This document shows positions 11,618 through 23,403 of a stretch of 64,000 nucleotides of DNA, one piece after another. This stretch comes from Alnus glutinosa. Taxonomy: Eukaryota > Streptophyta > Magnoliopsida > Fagales > Betulaceae. Each line of letters begins with the position of its first letter. The stretch's first letter is position 1. Under the pieces are notes generated by a model. That model was not told the DNA's origin. It did not search any database and saw only the letters and a list, made by a program, of their open reading frames with translations. A program made the position numbers and the translations under genes. The stretch lies in contig NC_084887.1 in assembly GCF_958979055.1 (NCBI RefSeq), positions 29,734,044 to 29,798,043 on the forward strand. Direction: 5' to 3'.

Positions 11618-14592
11618 ATGAGGGAAGTCCAGCTTGGTTCACATACTGTAAGGTCCCATGGTGTCACAGTTGCAAGGACGCACATGCATGACTGGTTGAT
11701 ACTTGTGCTTCTTGGGGTGATTTTGATCATCCTTTCCAGAATCCATCCATTTTATCGCTTTGTTGGGAAGGATATGATGACTGACCTCAAATATCCTTTA
11801 AAAAGTAATACAGTGCCTATTTGGGCAGTTCCTGTAAGTTTTCCTATGTGATTATGATCTGGATGACACCCTAGTATTGTATGTATGATGTTAGAGTGGC
11901 GAAACTGATGAGAAGGCTTTGTGTTCTGTTTTTTGGATGGTTAGATTTATTCACTCCTGTTGCCAATTGCGATTTTTCTTGTCGTCTATTTCCGTAGGAG
12001 AGATGTCTATGACCTTCATCATGCCATACTAGGTGATAAAATCTTGTTTCTCCCCTATTTTTTTTTTTTATTATTTTGTAAGAATATTTCTGGTATGCAA
12101 TTAGTTTAAGACATTTACTTATTTTATTGAGATAGTTTGATGATTGGAAATTGTTTGTTGGGTGCAGGTCTCTTATACACTACTCTTATCACAGCCGTTA
12201 TTACAGATGCTATAAAAAATGCTGTTGGTCGACCTCGGCCTGACTTCTTTTGGCGTTGTTTTCCTGATGGAAAGGATGTATGTCTAGAATTATGGTTCCT
12301 TTAACATTGCCTCTAGGAGAACATAGTGTCCATCAGTGGGTTTATATCATGTCTTTGATAATGGTACTTAATCACTAATTACTTCTCAGGTTTATGATAC
12401 ATTGGGAAATGTTGTATGCCATGGTGTCAAAAGTGTCATAAAGGAAGGACATAAGAGTTTTCCTAGTGGTCATACTTCATGTAAGCTGCACTATACTACA
12501 TCTCTGCTTTTATATGGCCACTCAATGACTATATTTTGTGGAACAATGGTAACTATTTGAAGGGTAAATTACATATCATCACCCACATCTAACATTCCTG
12601 TTGCAATATCACTAGCGACCTATCAACCTGCTTGGTCGACATCCTAATTTGAAAGAGTTGTTGCGGTGTGCCTTCACTGTCTAAATTACTTGTTTAAGTG
12701 TTATAGAAATTTCAACATGCGACCAACATGTGCTCTTTGAGCCCACAAAACAGCTAGACCTCATTTCTAGCCTTAAGAAATGCCCATATTGTCCCCTAAG
12801 GGTTGAAAGTGGAGATCCCCACCTTCCAGCCAAGGAGCACAATGAAGTAGGTTTCGATGGAGGAGTCAACTTTGTAAGCAATTTTTTACTAGATGGTTCT
12901 CAGATATGTGTGCAGTCATGTTAGGTATGGTTTTGGTGTTTAGGGTTTGAGAGATTCAGGGCAGAGAGCGGTGGCATGTTGGGCTGTGGGCATTGTGTGG
13001 TGGAATTACAAGGTTTGATCGCCATGAGGTAATGTTTGGGGCTTAGGGTGGTGCAGATGGTGAAAAGGATTAGTGGATATTGGGCTTTTGGGTTGCTCAT
13101 GGCCATAAGCGGTGGTGTTTGCGTAGGGGTGGTACGTGTTTGTTTTGGGTTTTGTGGTTATTCTGACGGCTTGGAGATCTGGTTACAGGGTTTGTTTTCT
13201 GTAAGAATCAAGTGTTTCGTGTTTTGTTGGCCAGTTGTGAGTGGCCAATGAATGTTCGGGGTTGTGCAGATCGAAGTTTGATTTTAGATGTTTTAGGGAT
13301 TGTTGGGTGTCTCGGGGTGGTGGGGTGATGTGTGGGAGAATGGGGATGCATTCATGAGCATTTGGTTTTGGTAGGCGACGTTCTTGATTAGGGCATTTCA
13401 GGTGATTTAGTTATGATGGCTGGCCGGTGGTGGCCGATGAATGCCAGGGGTGTGTTTGGGTTTGGGTTGTTTTGGCAAAAGGTCATGTTTGATGGTAAGA
13501 GGCTGGTTGATTGGGCATCGTAAATTCGATGAAGGGACACAAATTGTTACAGTTCTTCCAAATTGGGTTGTCGGTCAGCAAATTGATTGCTCAGTGTGGA
13601 TGTTGCTAAAGAGGGTACTGTGTTTGGGTGGTAAGATGTAATTTAATTAACTAAAAAAGTGGATCTCTTTTATTAAATAAGGGCATTTTAATCCGTGAAA
13701 ATGCATGATAAAAGTAACTTGAACGCATGATAGCAGAGTATGTTTACTGGATCTTTTGGAGGAGTTGTTAGGTTTGAGGAAATTTGGATTTCATTTGCAG
13801 GGTCCTTTGCTGGTCTAGGTTTTCTATCGCTGTATTTATCTGGAAAAATAAAAGTGTTTGACCGCAGAGGCCATGTTGCAAAATTATGCGTTGTTTTTCT
13901 TCCTCTACTTGCTGCATCACTTGTTGGCATTTCACGAGTGGATGACTACTGGCACCACTGGCAAGATGTGTTTGCAGGAGGTCTCCTAGGTTTGTGCTAA
14001 TATAATTTGTCATTTAGTTTGTTGTAAATAACTACTATTTGATGCTTGGCTTCATTGACCATTGAAAGAGCCTTTTTTGCAGGGCTCACGGTGGCTACGT
14101 TTTGCTATTTGCAGTTCTTCGCACCACCATATCATCCTGAAGGTATGCTTGTAGGCTAATCTTATATGATTGTCAGCATTACATTCACAAGGTCATTGGA
14201 TTTCTGATAGAGACCCTCATTTCATTTTTTTTTTTTTTTTTTTATATCGAGCATTGGCCCTTTAAATTCATAGCCAGTTGAAAGATGGCCTTAATCATGT
14301 ATATATATATATATTTGATATCTTTCCTTCTTGATTGGAAGTTCTATCAATCATTGAGCTTCTGCACATACTGTTTGTAGGCTGGGGGCCTCACGCTTAC
14401 TTCCAGGTGTTGGAGGAGTCACGGGCAAGTACACAAGCAGCCAATGCGGTGAATGCGAGCAGTGTGCAGGCCATGGAGCCTGAGGTTGAAGACAAACAAG
14501 ATGAAAGAAGCATCCATGGGTGTTTGGGTATAACAATAGCTCCTAATTCTTCTGGTTCAACATTGGAAGACATGGAATCTGGGAGGGGATGA
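11618..14592 (+). CDS. LPP: Lipid phosphate phosphatase, LPP2/LPP3 type (PAP2 superfamily)
   Basis: Seven coding exons join in phase: 11618-11833, 11945-12032, 12168-12277, 12390-12480, 13801-13989, 14083-14142 and 14381-14592, giving 321 residues, close to the usual length of plant LPPs. The enzyme removes phosphate from phosphatidic acid and related lipid phosphates in membranes. All three phosphatase motifs are intact: KNAVGRPRP (K-x6-R-P), PSGH, and [12 protein letters not shown] (SR-x5-H-x3-D). Several hydrophobic membrane segments are visible, the first in [15 protein letters not shown]. The C-terminal tail is hydrophilic and ends LEDMESGRG, resembling LPP3. The start chosen is the ATG in [10 protein letters not shown]; a splice acceptor sits just before it, so a 5' leader exon or an upstream coding exon could exist. 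Intron 4 is about 1.3 kb because of an apparent transposon. Which Arabidopsis paralogue is orthologous is not settled. Confidence 0.92.
12565..13640. mobile_element. Probable TIR element inside LPP intron 4
   Basis: The left part of the intron (about 12565-12710) and the reverse complement of the region about 13500-13620 share blocks in the same order, for example ATCAA..TGCT, CGACA.CC.AATTTG.AAGA and CCTTCA....AATT.AC. This suggests degenerate arms of 100 bp or more. The left terminus GGGTAAATTACA resembles plant MULE ends. The interior is GT-rich and unlike neighbouring introns. Ends and target duplication could not be fixed. Confidence 0.45.
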
Positions 14593-16900
14593 TCTGTACC
14601 TACCCTACATCAGGCATATGTATATCCATTTGTGAACTATACCCTATGTTCCCGTTTTTCTTTTTGAAGAAAATTTTGGAGCCTGTTCGAAAGCAAACCA
14701 CAATATGACTGATTCTATAAAGAAGCAAAATCACAAGAATTTGGTGTTTTTTCCCTTAAATTTCATGTGATATGAATTTATTCTAATTAACCACTTTCAT
14801 CCTCTTCTGGATTAATCATCAATGTCAATTTTTCCCTTTACATTTGCAACTCTAATTGATGAAATGTGAATAGTCTAAAGTTGTCATTGCCCTCGTCATC
14901 TTCGATTGCTCGTTACACAATCGTTAGACCACATCGGTAACTTTAACTTCATCATTCTTTGTTGGCATTAGGGTTTGACGGCCATGGTGGACACCATTCG
15001 GGTGTGAGTGCGGTAGACAATTATGGTGCTGGGAGATGATACAGGTACAACAAATGCACTACAAGTGCATAATACCAAGGCACATTGGAGTTGGGCTCTC
15101 ACATGTGGGTCTTCCCCAATGTGTCTTGGTGCACTTATTGTAATTTGAGCATTTCCCTAATTCTTATATATTTATAATAAATAATGGGACTTTTTTTTTT
15201 GATAAAATAAATAATGGGACTTAATTGTTGGACAAATCATGAACATAATTTCATTAAAAAAGAAAAAAAGAAGAAAAAAAAAGCAGCCAATCACACAAAA
15301 AATTGTTTATGTATATAAGTTGAGAACAAATTAGGCCGCAATCAACGTTACAACGACTATTAATGAATTTGCTAGAAAGCATTGATGCAGTAAAGTAGAG
15401 GTAGAATTAGACGCACCAAAATCAGTAAGTTTGATTCAACTTCCATATTTAGTTAAGCGATTACATAATTACATTGATCTTGAAAATATATATAGCGTTC
15501 AATTCAATCTCTCTTCTTTCATCACATTTAATGGCAAGAAAGATTCTATATATATACGTCGACCTATAATAAAATTGAACATGGTAGTCAACTTTTTATT
15601 ATAAAATATCATCACTTAAAACGTTAAACTGGTTATTTTCTAAAAATTAATTAATTACGTAATTAATTGCCCAATCTAAACATGTATGCGAGCATATCAA
15701 ACGGAAACTAGTAAAAAGAGGGTGGCAGGAGATGGATCGATGTGGGAGCAAATAGTAAAATTGAAAACTTAAAAATAACAATTGCATACTTACAAAATAA
15801 TAATAATAATAATAATAACAATTAATTGCATGATTATAGACAACTTAAATCTAAAAAATAAGAGATAATTGTGGGTGTCAACGAGTAAAGGAGGGGGAAT
15901 TTAAGTGAAGGGAGACAGTAATATCTGTATTGTCTATAAACATAATAGACTTCCAATTAATTATGAAATTTATCTAAAAAATGTCATAAAGGATGTTGGA
16001 TTGGTTCATCATAACATGGCTGATGGCTCGTTCGAGGGCTGTAAACTTTGAGGGGATCGACTATCGAACCCAAAGCGGATGGAACCTTGACCTATGCATG
16101 CCCTACAGTTTATGACACGTGATTATAATCTATTAAATATTTGCATTTTTATTTTATTTTGATATGAAAGATTTGTATTTTTTTTTTTAAACTAGAGATT
16201 TTGTATATATATATTCTGTTAGACGAGCAAAACCATGCAATAAAAGCTAGGGCCGCTGATTTATGACAATCTCGTGGAAGGATCTAGCAAAACCGGCTGT
16301 GAAATTGGACGCAAAATATAAGATTTGCTATTAAACAATTAATGCAATATTTATTACGGCAGATCTCAGAGAATAAAGTTAGTAATTTGAAATTAGCTTG
16401 AGAACTCTTTGTCTTTTTTATATAGCAATTAAGCTCATGATGGAGCACTCCATTATTGTTTCTGCATCCGTTACATATCAGAAAGACCAGTACTGAGAAG
16501 CCATTAAAGAAGTTAAGGTACATTCTTCTTTTATTATGCTCTCGTACATATTTTTCATTGTATTTGCCATTAATTTTCTTTCCTTCGCTTTGTGTTTGCT
16601 TTAATTCAAGTTAAGTCCCTCTAAATGGGTTTCCCAAGGGAGATTAGAAACTGTTTTCTTTTTGTCTTTCTTAAAGGATGATGTTTTTTACCCCCTCTGC
16701 GAAACCATATATATATATATATATGCTCTGTTTTCTGCATATTTGTGAGAGTTATGCTTATTCTTTTGTACTTATTACAATTATTGTTATTTTTTCAAAA
16801 AATAGTACTCTTATTTAGGTTGGGTCTCCTCGATTTGGAGAAGAAATACTACTAGACTACATTCAGAACTAAGAATTTAACCACCAAATAGTGAAATTGG
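14593..16900. other. Gap between LPP and MADS genes
   Basis: Contains the LPP 3' region and AT-rich sequence without recognisable genes. A small hairpin-type repeat is at 15051-15150, a direct repeat of ATAAATAATGGGACTT lies at about 15178-15221, and an (AAT)n run occurs near 15797-15816. Confidence 0.5.
15051..15150. repeat. Short inverted-repeat (MITE-like) hairpin
   Basis: The left arm (AAGTGCATAATACCAAGGCA then CATTGGAG) pairs with the right arm (CCCCAATG then TGTCTTGGTGCACTTATTG), around a loop containing ACATGTGGG. It is about 100 bp with imperfect arms. No coding content. Confidence 0.55.
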
Positions 16901-16929
16901 TTGGCTATGGAATCAAATATTGAACAATT

Positions 16930-16952
16930 TATAAATCATGGGCCACATTGCT

Positions 16953-17009
<57 letters not shown>

Positions 17010-17027
17010 ATCATGGGCCACATTGCT

Positions 17028-17059
<32 letters not shown>
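16930..17059. repeat. Duplicated 30-bp segment with two AT arrays
   Basis: The segment ATAAATCATGGGCCACATTG continuing to GCTGGATATA occurs twice (about 16931-16960 and 17006-17035), each followed by a long AT array. Slippage or unequal exchange through the AT tract would produce this. It lies just upstream of the MADS start, in the leader or 5' intron. Confidence 0.9.
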
Positions 17060-17062
<3 letters not shown>

Positions 17063-17091
17063 AATACATCTTTATTTTGTTATTTCAGAAG

Positions 17092-18108
17092 ATGGGTCGT
17101 AGAAAACTTGTTTTAAAACTCTTAGAGAAGGAGAAAACTCGAAGTATAACTTTTCAGAAGAGAAAGAAGGGTCTGATGAAGAAAGCTCTCGAGTTCTCCA
17201 CCCTTTGTGGTGTTGATACCTGCATGATCATCTATGGGCCTAAACTATCCAAGCAGCCCGTGGAGCTTGGTACCTGGCCCGAGGACCATGATCAAGTGAA
17301 GCGCGTTATCGAGCTGTATAAGACCGATACAAAGCTTAAACCTACAAGGGTATCCTTCGATTTGTCTGACTTTTTCATAGACAGGAAGAAGAAGGTCAAC
17401 GATGAGACTTCAAGGCTGCGAAAGAATATTTTCGAGGCCAGGTACCCAACATGGGATGATCGCATTGAAATGTTATCCGAGGATCAACTAAGGGCGGTTC
17501 TTGACGTTATGGACACAAAGCTTGAAGCTGCGGGGATGAGAATTAACAGGATGAAAGGAAATGATCAGCATATGATGGTCGGAAAACCAACATCAGCGAT
17601 GGTTGTCAGCCATGGTCCTCAGCCGCCGGCCGAACTAATCCGAAACCAATTTAATAGCATGCAAGCCTTGTGCCAAGACCAGCTGTTTGACTTTCCTATA
17701 AAGTCACTTGATCATGCTCAGTGGCCCTCTCACATGCTTCCATTCGATCCAAATTTTATTGACAATATTTCTTTCAAGAAGCTGTTGCATGGCGATGATC
17801 AGTACTGGACTCATCAACTTGGCAGCGTGTCTACAAGCAATAATCTTCATGCTCCCTTGAATATTGAATATCCGTCGACTAATTACAATATGGTGCCGGC
17901 CGGGGTTTTGGAGAACACAATCATGAGCAATCATCCTAATGCCTCGATGAACTATTATGACATAACCAGACAATTCGCGCCACAATATATGCCGTACGGC
18001 CCGTACCCGGTGATGTCAAATATTTCTTCTCATATGCATGGCTTCCAAGTGAATGATTTGTATCATGATATCGGCGAGTTTGATATGAAGAACAAGCATT
18101 TGTTATGA
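17092..18108 (+). CDS. Type I (M-gamma) MADS-box transcription factor
   Basis: A single open exon of 338 residues. The start is the ATG at 17092 ([18 protein letters not shown]); the frame is open further upstream only through an AT array, and a TTTCAG acceptor sits directly before it, suggesting a 5' leader intron. Residues 1-60 form a MADS DNA-binding domain with [20 protein letters not shown], and [16 protein letters not shown] follows, the W-P feature typical of M-gamma proteins such as AGL80 and PHERES1. No K domain is present, as expected for type I. The C-terminal half is rich in N, M, H and Y and has no domain I recognise. Relatives act in the nucleus in central cell and endosperm development; the role here is inferred. 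The frame is intact, so it is not an obvious pseudogene. Confidence 0.9.
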   Translation: MGRRKLVLKLLEKEKTRSITFQKRKKGLMKKALEFSTLCGVDTCMIIYGPKLSKQPVELGTWPEDHDQVKRVIELYKTDTKLKPTRVSFDLSDFFIDRKKKVNDETSRLRKNIFEARYPTWDDRIEMLSEDQLRAVLDVMDTKLEAAGMRINRMKGNDQHMMVGKPTSAMVVSHGPQPPAELIRNQFNSMQALCQDQLFDFPIKSLDHAQWPSHMLPFDPNFIDNISFKKLLHGDDQYWTHQLGSVSTSNNLHAPLNIEYPSTNYNMVPAGVLENTIMSNHPNASMNYYDITRQFAPQYMPYGPYPVMSNISSHMHGFQVNDLYHDIGEFDMKNKHLL

Positions 18109-18313
18109 AGAACGAGAACGCTAGTTATGACTTAGGCCGGATCTTGAAGGCTAGTATTAATTAATTTGGGATTAATATTTTACTTTTGGCTTCGGGTTTA
18201 GTTTCTATCTTGTACTTAATTAGTTGTTTAATCTTGTTTATTAAGGATTTAAATTCAGTGCTGGCTTTTAATTCTATATATATGCTTGTTTTTTTACTGT
18301 CTATGACTTAAAA

Positions 18314-18454
18314 GAGAAATGATTCATGCACTACCTCTTTACAACTCCAACACAATTGCCTTCAATCCAAAAGATAAAAAGAAAAAAAAAAATGCTTTAC
18401 ACTGAAGCTGGTTGTGTTGAAGTTGTGTTAGTGGTAGTGCATGAATCATTTCTC
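18314..18454. mobile_element. Mutator-type MITE, 141 bp
   Basis: A near-palindromic element: the left end GAGAAATGATTCATGCACTA matches the reverse complement of the right end. It is flanked by a 9-bp duplication with one mismatch (GACTTAAAA at 18305-18313, GACTCAAAA at 18455-18463), the length expected of Mutator-like transposition. It lies about 200 bp downstream of the MADS stop codon. Confidence 0.85.
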
Positions 18455-18463
18455 GACTCAAAA

Positions 18464-19238
18464 ATAGATGTCGGATCTTCTACCATTCGTACCTTCAATT
18501 TACTGTAGTGTTGAATGTTCTCTTGCTTCTTTATTAAACTCTTGGTTAAAAAAATAAAAAATAAAAAAGAAAAAAGAAAAAAAGAAAAGAAAAGAGAAGA
18601 AGCTGTGTTTTCAGGCAGATTTCAGCTTCTCTCTTTAGCCCTTTACAGCTTCCAAGTATATTGATCAAGTATCTTTATCTTGCCGCGCAAAGAAGGTAAT
18701 TATATATAGAATTTTAGAACAGAAATTCAGTCACTTTTGTTTGGGAGATAATTGAGTTATTATAATATTCCAAATAGTATAATAATACGGTAGCCTCTAG
18801 AATTTTATACGGTAAGAAGAGTGCCCTATTAAAGGAGGACCTGGCAGAGGGAAGTGTCTCTCTTTTTTCTTTTGCTTTTTCTTTTTCTTCTTCTCTCGGT
18901 GGCTCTCTCCCTCTATGGCTCTATCTCTTAGCCTCTCCCCTAAGCATTCTCGATCTCTCCCTCTCACTTTCTCCAGCTCCCATTTTGTCTCTCCTTTTGA
19001 TGCGAACCTCAACAGACACGCTTTGCAATCCAACAAGTTGATTCTCATCACCCTCTCATTCTCTTTCTTAGGTTTATCATAATCACACATTCACCTTACA
19101 TTCTTGACCCCACTCCAAATACAAATACGATAACTTAAGCATCGGAGTGTCTTCGGTTTCCGACCGAGGGCCCTCTGACCGCCTCCTTATTTTGCAAGAA
19201 CATCATTCTCACACCGAAAAATCTCATAAAAGCAACCT
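18464..19238. other. Gap, nothing recognised
   Basis: A-rich tract at about 18547-18597, then AT-rich sequence, then a CT-rich stretch (about 18855-18990) which could be a leader or element interior. No protein family is recognised on either strand. Confidence 0.45.
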
Positions 19239-19241
19239 TGA

Positions 19242-20443
19242 CACTACAAAAAAAAAGGCATTTATGGACGGTTTTATTCTAAACGGTTTTAAAAACCGTC
19301 TAGAAAAAAAAATTTGCAGACGGTTTTTTTGAAACCGTCTGCAAAAATTTTTTTATGGACGGTTTGATTAAACCGTCCATAAAATTCCAGACGGTTTGAA
19401 CTAAACCGTCTAGAAATTTATAGACGGTTTCATCCAAACCGTTTATAAATATTATTTTTAGAGATAACATTTCAATTCCAGACGGTTTCAAATGAAACCG
19501 TCTGGAAATTTTTTTCCTCACCCATGTCATCGATCCGCATGATGCTCCCAAACTTCACCACATCCGTTTGATTTTGTTACCAGCCAAAATCACAACCATC
19601 CATTTCATTTGACAACCAAAACAAAATTGTACATAGATATTATAAACCTAGCTGCCCTGAAACTTCACAACCGGCCATCATCGATGCTCACGGATCTGTA
19701 GTAACATTTCAGGGTGAGAGTGAGATCGACCTGATTGGGCGTTGAGGGAGAGATCGACGGTGACGGCTCTATCCCTCGATTCGGATCCACCGGCTACACG
19801 GCCCGCGGTCCACGCCGCAGTTCCCTAGCCCACTCTTCCCGGTCGTCCGCCGCAGTTCCCTAGCCCACTCTTCCCGGCCGTCCGCCGCATCTCCACCTTC
19901 CCCAACTCCCACCCCTCCAAGGTCGTTCGACCTCTGCGTCTTCTTCATCGACGGCGACGGCCCCTCCTGGCCCTACCCCAACAACGCCAACGACTGGATC
20001 TACCCTCCCTTCCTCGGCACGTATCCCACCAGAGGCAAATCGAGCGGTCCCGCTCAAACCCTAGCAAGCTCGAGGCGTCGGCCGGATTCGTTGTTTTGAG
20101 TCTTTTGACGCCTTGTTTACTTTTTCATTACATAATTAATTAATTAATTATATTAATATAAAGAAAACGGGAACTGAAAGCAGAAAAAAAAAAAAAAAAA
20201 AAAAAAGGAGCAAATCTGGACGGTTTGGGACCAAACCGTCCATAATTAGTTATGGACGGTTTTGTGAAACCGTCTAGAATTCCGGACGGTTTTGTCCAAA
20301 CCGTCCAGAAATTGATTTACCGACGCTATATCCTAGACGGTTTTAAACCGTCCATAAAAAACCGTCTGGAATTGATTCCAGACGGTTTTTTTGCATTTCT
20401 GGACGGTTTAAAACCGTCCAGAATTTGCTTTTTTTTTGTAGTG
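19242..20443. mobile_element. Non-autonomous CACTA (En/Spm) element, 1202 bp
   Basis: Begins CACTACAAAAAA and ends TTTTTTTGTAGTG, with a 3-bp target duplication TGA on both sides (19239-19241, 20444-20446). Both ends are diagnostic of CACTA elements. The subterminal regions hold more than twenty copies of ACGGTTT/AAACCGT, many paired as small inverted repeats, the usual transposase-binding array. The core (about 19560-20095) is strikingly GC-rich and codon-like, with a 35-bp tandem duplication, and could be captured gene sequence. No transposase is encoded. Confidence 0.93.
19813..19882. repeat. 35-bp tandem duplication in the CACTA core
   Basis: Two adjacent 35-bp units (19813-19847 and 19848-19882) beginning CGCCGCAGTTCCCTAG differ at one base near the end (GGTCGTC versus GGCCGTC). 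A third unit begins but diverges after CGCCGCA. Confidence 0.9.
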
Positions 20444-20524
20444 TGAATGTGATGGATATCCCTCCGAAGGGTCTTTGATTTAAATATCTTTTAAAAGACC
20501 AGAGTTTTTGAAATATTAAAACAT

Positions 20525-20960
20525 TTCATAACAGCTCTTAGAGCCGGAGGAAATTGTTAAAACTTAGAGAAACAACAAAAGATTTCATCAAATACAATGT
20601 AGGTGATGAAAAATCTTTTCACCTATGGATGGATTGGTGGTATCCAGATGGTGTTCTTTATGATAAATATGATTTCAAAGTAGTGTATGATGCAGGGATT
20701 AAAGTAAATGCTAAGCTTGATAGTGTAGTAAAGGATGGAGATTGGTTTTGGCCTTCGGCACGATCAGAAGAATTGGTTGTAATTCAAAGCAAGCTGGAAC
20801 TGGTAGAAAGAAGTGTGGAAGATAAACCTATATATGTGGGTACTTTCTAAGAGAAGAATTTATTCCACTACAGAAACTTGGGAATTAAGCTCTTCGTACA
20901 AAGCTCTTAATTATTACATAGAAGCCAAGACAGCATTTGTCTTTCTTTTCATCGTTTTAG
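20525..20960 (+). mobile_element. LINE relic, region between reverse transcriptase and zf-RVT
   Basis: An open stretch reads LKLRETTKDFIKYNVGDEKS, HLWMDWWYPDGVL and GDWFWPSARSEELVVIQSKL. This matches the segment following the polymerase domain in plant L1-type LINE proteins. It starts mid-protein, has a stop at about 20848 and continues with frameshifts, so it is a dead fragment beginning about 80 bp right of the CACTA element. Confidence 0.85.
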
Positions 20961-21920
20961 CTGAAATATGGAGGGGGAAATAAAAAAGCATGCTTACAAT
21001 ATATATAGTGGAGATTTTTGAAATAATCCAAATGCATATATATTTTCTTGGAGACCAATTAGGGTCGAAGCTAGGGCCAGCATGATCCCCAGAGAATTTT
21101 TTTTTTTTTTTTTTTCTAAAAAGAAAACAGAAAGGACCAATTTTTTGTCATTATTCCAATGGTCTCCCCCTAAAAAATCCAGCCCAACAGGTCTTCGTAT
21201 TCTAGCTCAAAAAAAATATGAATGATTAAAAAACAGGAAAAGATCGATTTGCAACTGGTGTGACGAACCGTACCATCGATCATCACTACTGCAGGATCAG
21301 GGAGCTGCAATGAAATTTGATGAGAAATTGAAGGAAGAAACAAAGAAGAAAAAATAATTGAGATTTTTTCATGATCAGGTTTTCAATGAATATGTGTAAT
21401 TCAAAGCTAACATTTTTTCCTTTTTATAATTGTGTAAATTTGCTTAAATTTTGTGTATTTGTTAATTAAAAATTGCTTGAATTTTGTAAAATGTTTTTTA
21501 AAAAAATTAATTAAAAATGCTTGAATTTTAGAACTTGATTTTATGACGAGGATTTGCGAATAACCTTCAATATGTTGGTTTTTGTTTGGATTAGGTGCAA
21601 AATAAGTAACAGATAAATCTTTTAGCGGCCTCCGGAGCACTAGCTAGAAGGACAAACACGTTAAGGCTAGGTCCGTCTCTCTTCCTCCTCTCACTCTAAC
21701 AAAAAAGTCTTCTTACGGTGGAGTGTCTGAGATGGTGGCCGGACAATATATATCTATGATGTTCAACAATCTTACTTCCACTGAAACCGATTTGAGTGTT
21801 TCATCCTTATTGTATAAGGCTCTTAAGTTAACGAGTTGGACCGAAGATATATCTTTGAAACTTTTCAGAACGTTTTTATGTAATTTTTGAGATAATTTTT
21901 AGCACCTAGTTTTTTTTTGA
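20961..21920. other. Gap, nothing recognised
   Basis: AT-rich sequence with a poly-T run at about 21098-21116. No coding family, RNA gene or clean transposon boundary is recognised. Confidence 0.45.
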
Positions 21921-22638
21921 AAAAATTACAGTTTAGCCCCCTAAATTACCACCAGTTTTGCGGATAGTTCCCTAAACTGTCAACACTCCGACTCCGACCT
22001 ACCAAATCCTTTGAAAAAGGCCTCATTTGGCGAAATATCTCCATATTACCCCTGCCACGTGTTATTTTTCAATTAAAAAAAAAAAAAAAAAAACTAAAAA
22101 AAAAAAATTAAAAACTAAAAAAACTAAACTTTTATTTTTCTTTTTATTTTATTTATTTTTTTAAAAATATATGGGTTTTTAGGGCGGCTGCCGAGCAATC
22201 CCCTTGGGGAGGGGGGTGGCCTACAAGCTACCCCTAGGGCTCGGGGGGTGGCACGCGACCACCCCTGAGGCTGGGTGTAGCCGCGCGGCTACCCCTGGTG
22301 AAAAGCCACCCCTAGGGCTCGATGGGTGGCGCGCGGCCACCTCTGGGGGTGGCTCGGCAGCCACCGCAAAAACCCATATTTTCTATTTTTTTTAAAAAAA
22401 AATAAATAAAATAAAAGTTTAGTTTTTTTAGTTTTTAATTTTTTAATGTTTTTTTAGTTTTTTTAGTTTATTTTTTAATTGAAAAATGACACGAAGCAGA
22501 GGTAATATGGAGATATTTCGTCAAATGGAGCATTTTTCAAAGGATTTGGTAGTTTGGTAGGCCGGAGTCGGAGTGTTGGTAGTTTAGGGAGCTATCCACA
22601 AAACGGGTAGTAATTGAGGAGCTAAACTGTAATTTTTT
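21921..22638. mobile_element. Fold-back element with about 160-bp arms and a GC-rich core
   Basis: The left arm (about 21921-22080) and the reverse complement of the right arm (about 22480-22638) share long blocks: ATTACAGTTTAG, CCCTAAACT, AACACTCCGACTCCG, AAATCCTTTGAAAAA and GAAATATCTCCATATTACC. Between the arms are A/T-homopolymer tracts and a GC-rich core (about 22180-22370) made of degenerate, mutually complementary CCACCCCT and GGGTGG motifs. Nothing suggests a transposase. Superfamily undetermined; MULE-like or another foldback is possible. Confidence 0.8.
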
Positions 22639-23403
22639 TTTTCTTTTCTTCTTTTTTTTGGGCATAAGGCCAATACATAAAGATAGAGAGGGAGGAAAAG
22701 CTAGGGGGAGGAAAGAGAATGTGGCCAAAACAGTTTTGGTCGCGGCCCAATAATAAGCCCGTATGACAGTTTGTACTTCGGTTAACATTTCAAGCGCCCA
22801 ACAAAAAGAAGTCGGAATAGCGTAGAAGATCTTGGAGATGCTGGAGGCGATCTTCCAGTCTTGAGCAATGTTTGGCAGTTGAAGAGCAAGGGTAAATAGA
22901 ATTCTCTAGTGTTTGCAAATTGTCTGTCCTAGACTTCTAGAATTAAGAAGATGTTGTTAAAAAAAAAAAGAAAAAGAAAAAGAAAAGTATTAAGAAGGAC
23001 GTGGACAGTATTTAATGTTCCCAAATCAGTTAGCAGACTATTGGTTAAGACAACTTGCCATCAAGGTTAGCATACTTGTGCATGACAAAATCGTGTGAAT
23101 GAGTGATGCTAATTTTCCACAAGGTGGATCTGCACAAGATTGTCTTTGTTTTGTACTTTGCTTAGGACTTATATGTGTTGTTTATTCAACAACCTAGATG
23201 ACGTTGTTGTCCGCCTATAAAGCTGGCCGTCGGCCATGACTAAAAATAGACCATCACTTGGCCAAATTAAATAAAAATAATAATAATAATAAAAAAAAAA
23301 ACTGTTGGCCATATTGCTGGAGGTATATCAACCAGAATAAATAATTCAAGAAACAAAAAAGTTTAAACAAAAAAATAAAAAATAAAAAAAATAGAATTGC
23401 TCT
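22639..23403. other. Gap, nothing recognised
   Basis: Intergenic DNA downstream of the minus-strand glycine-rich gene. A-rich runs occur near 22958-22985 and 23265-23300. No coding family is recognised. Confidence 0.45.

Noticed and set aside
16948-17091. N-terminal extension of the MADS protein through (IY)n
   Set aside because: It comes from translating an AT microsatellite; a splice acceptor and a canonical MADS start MGRRK follow.
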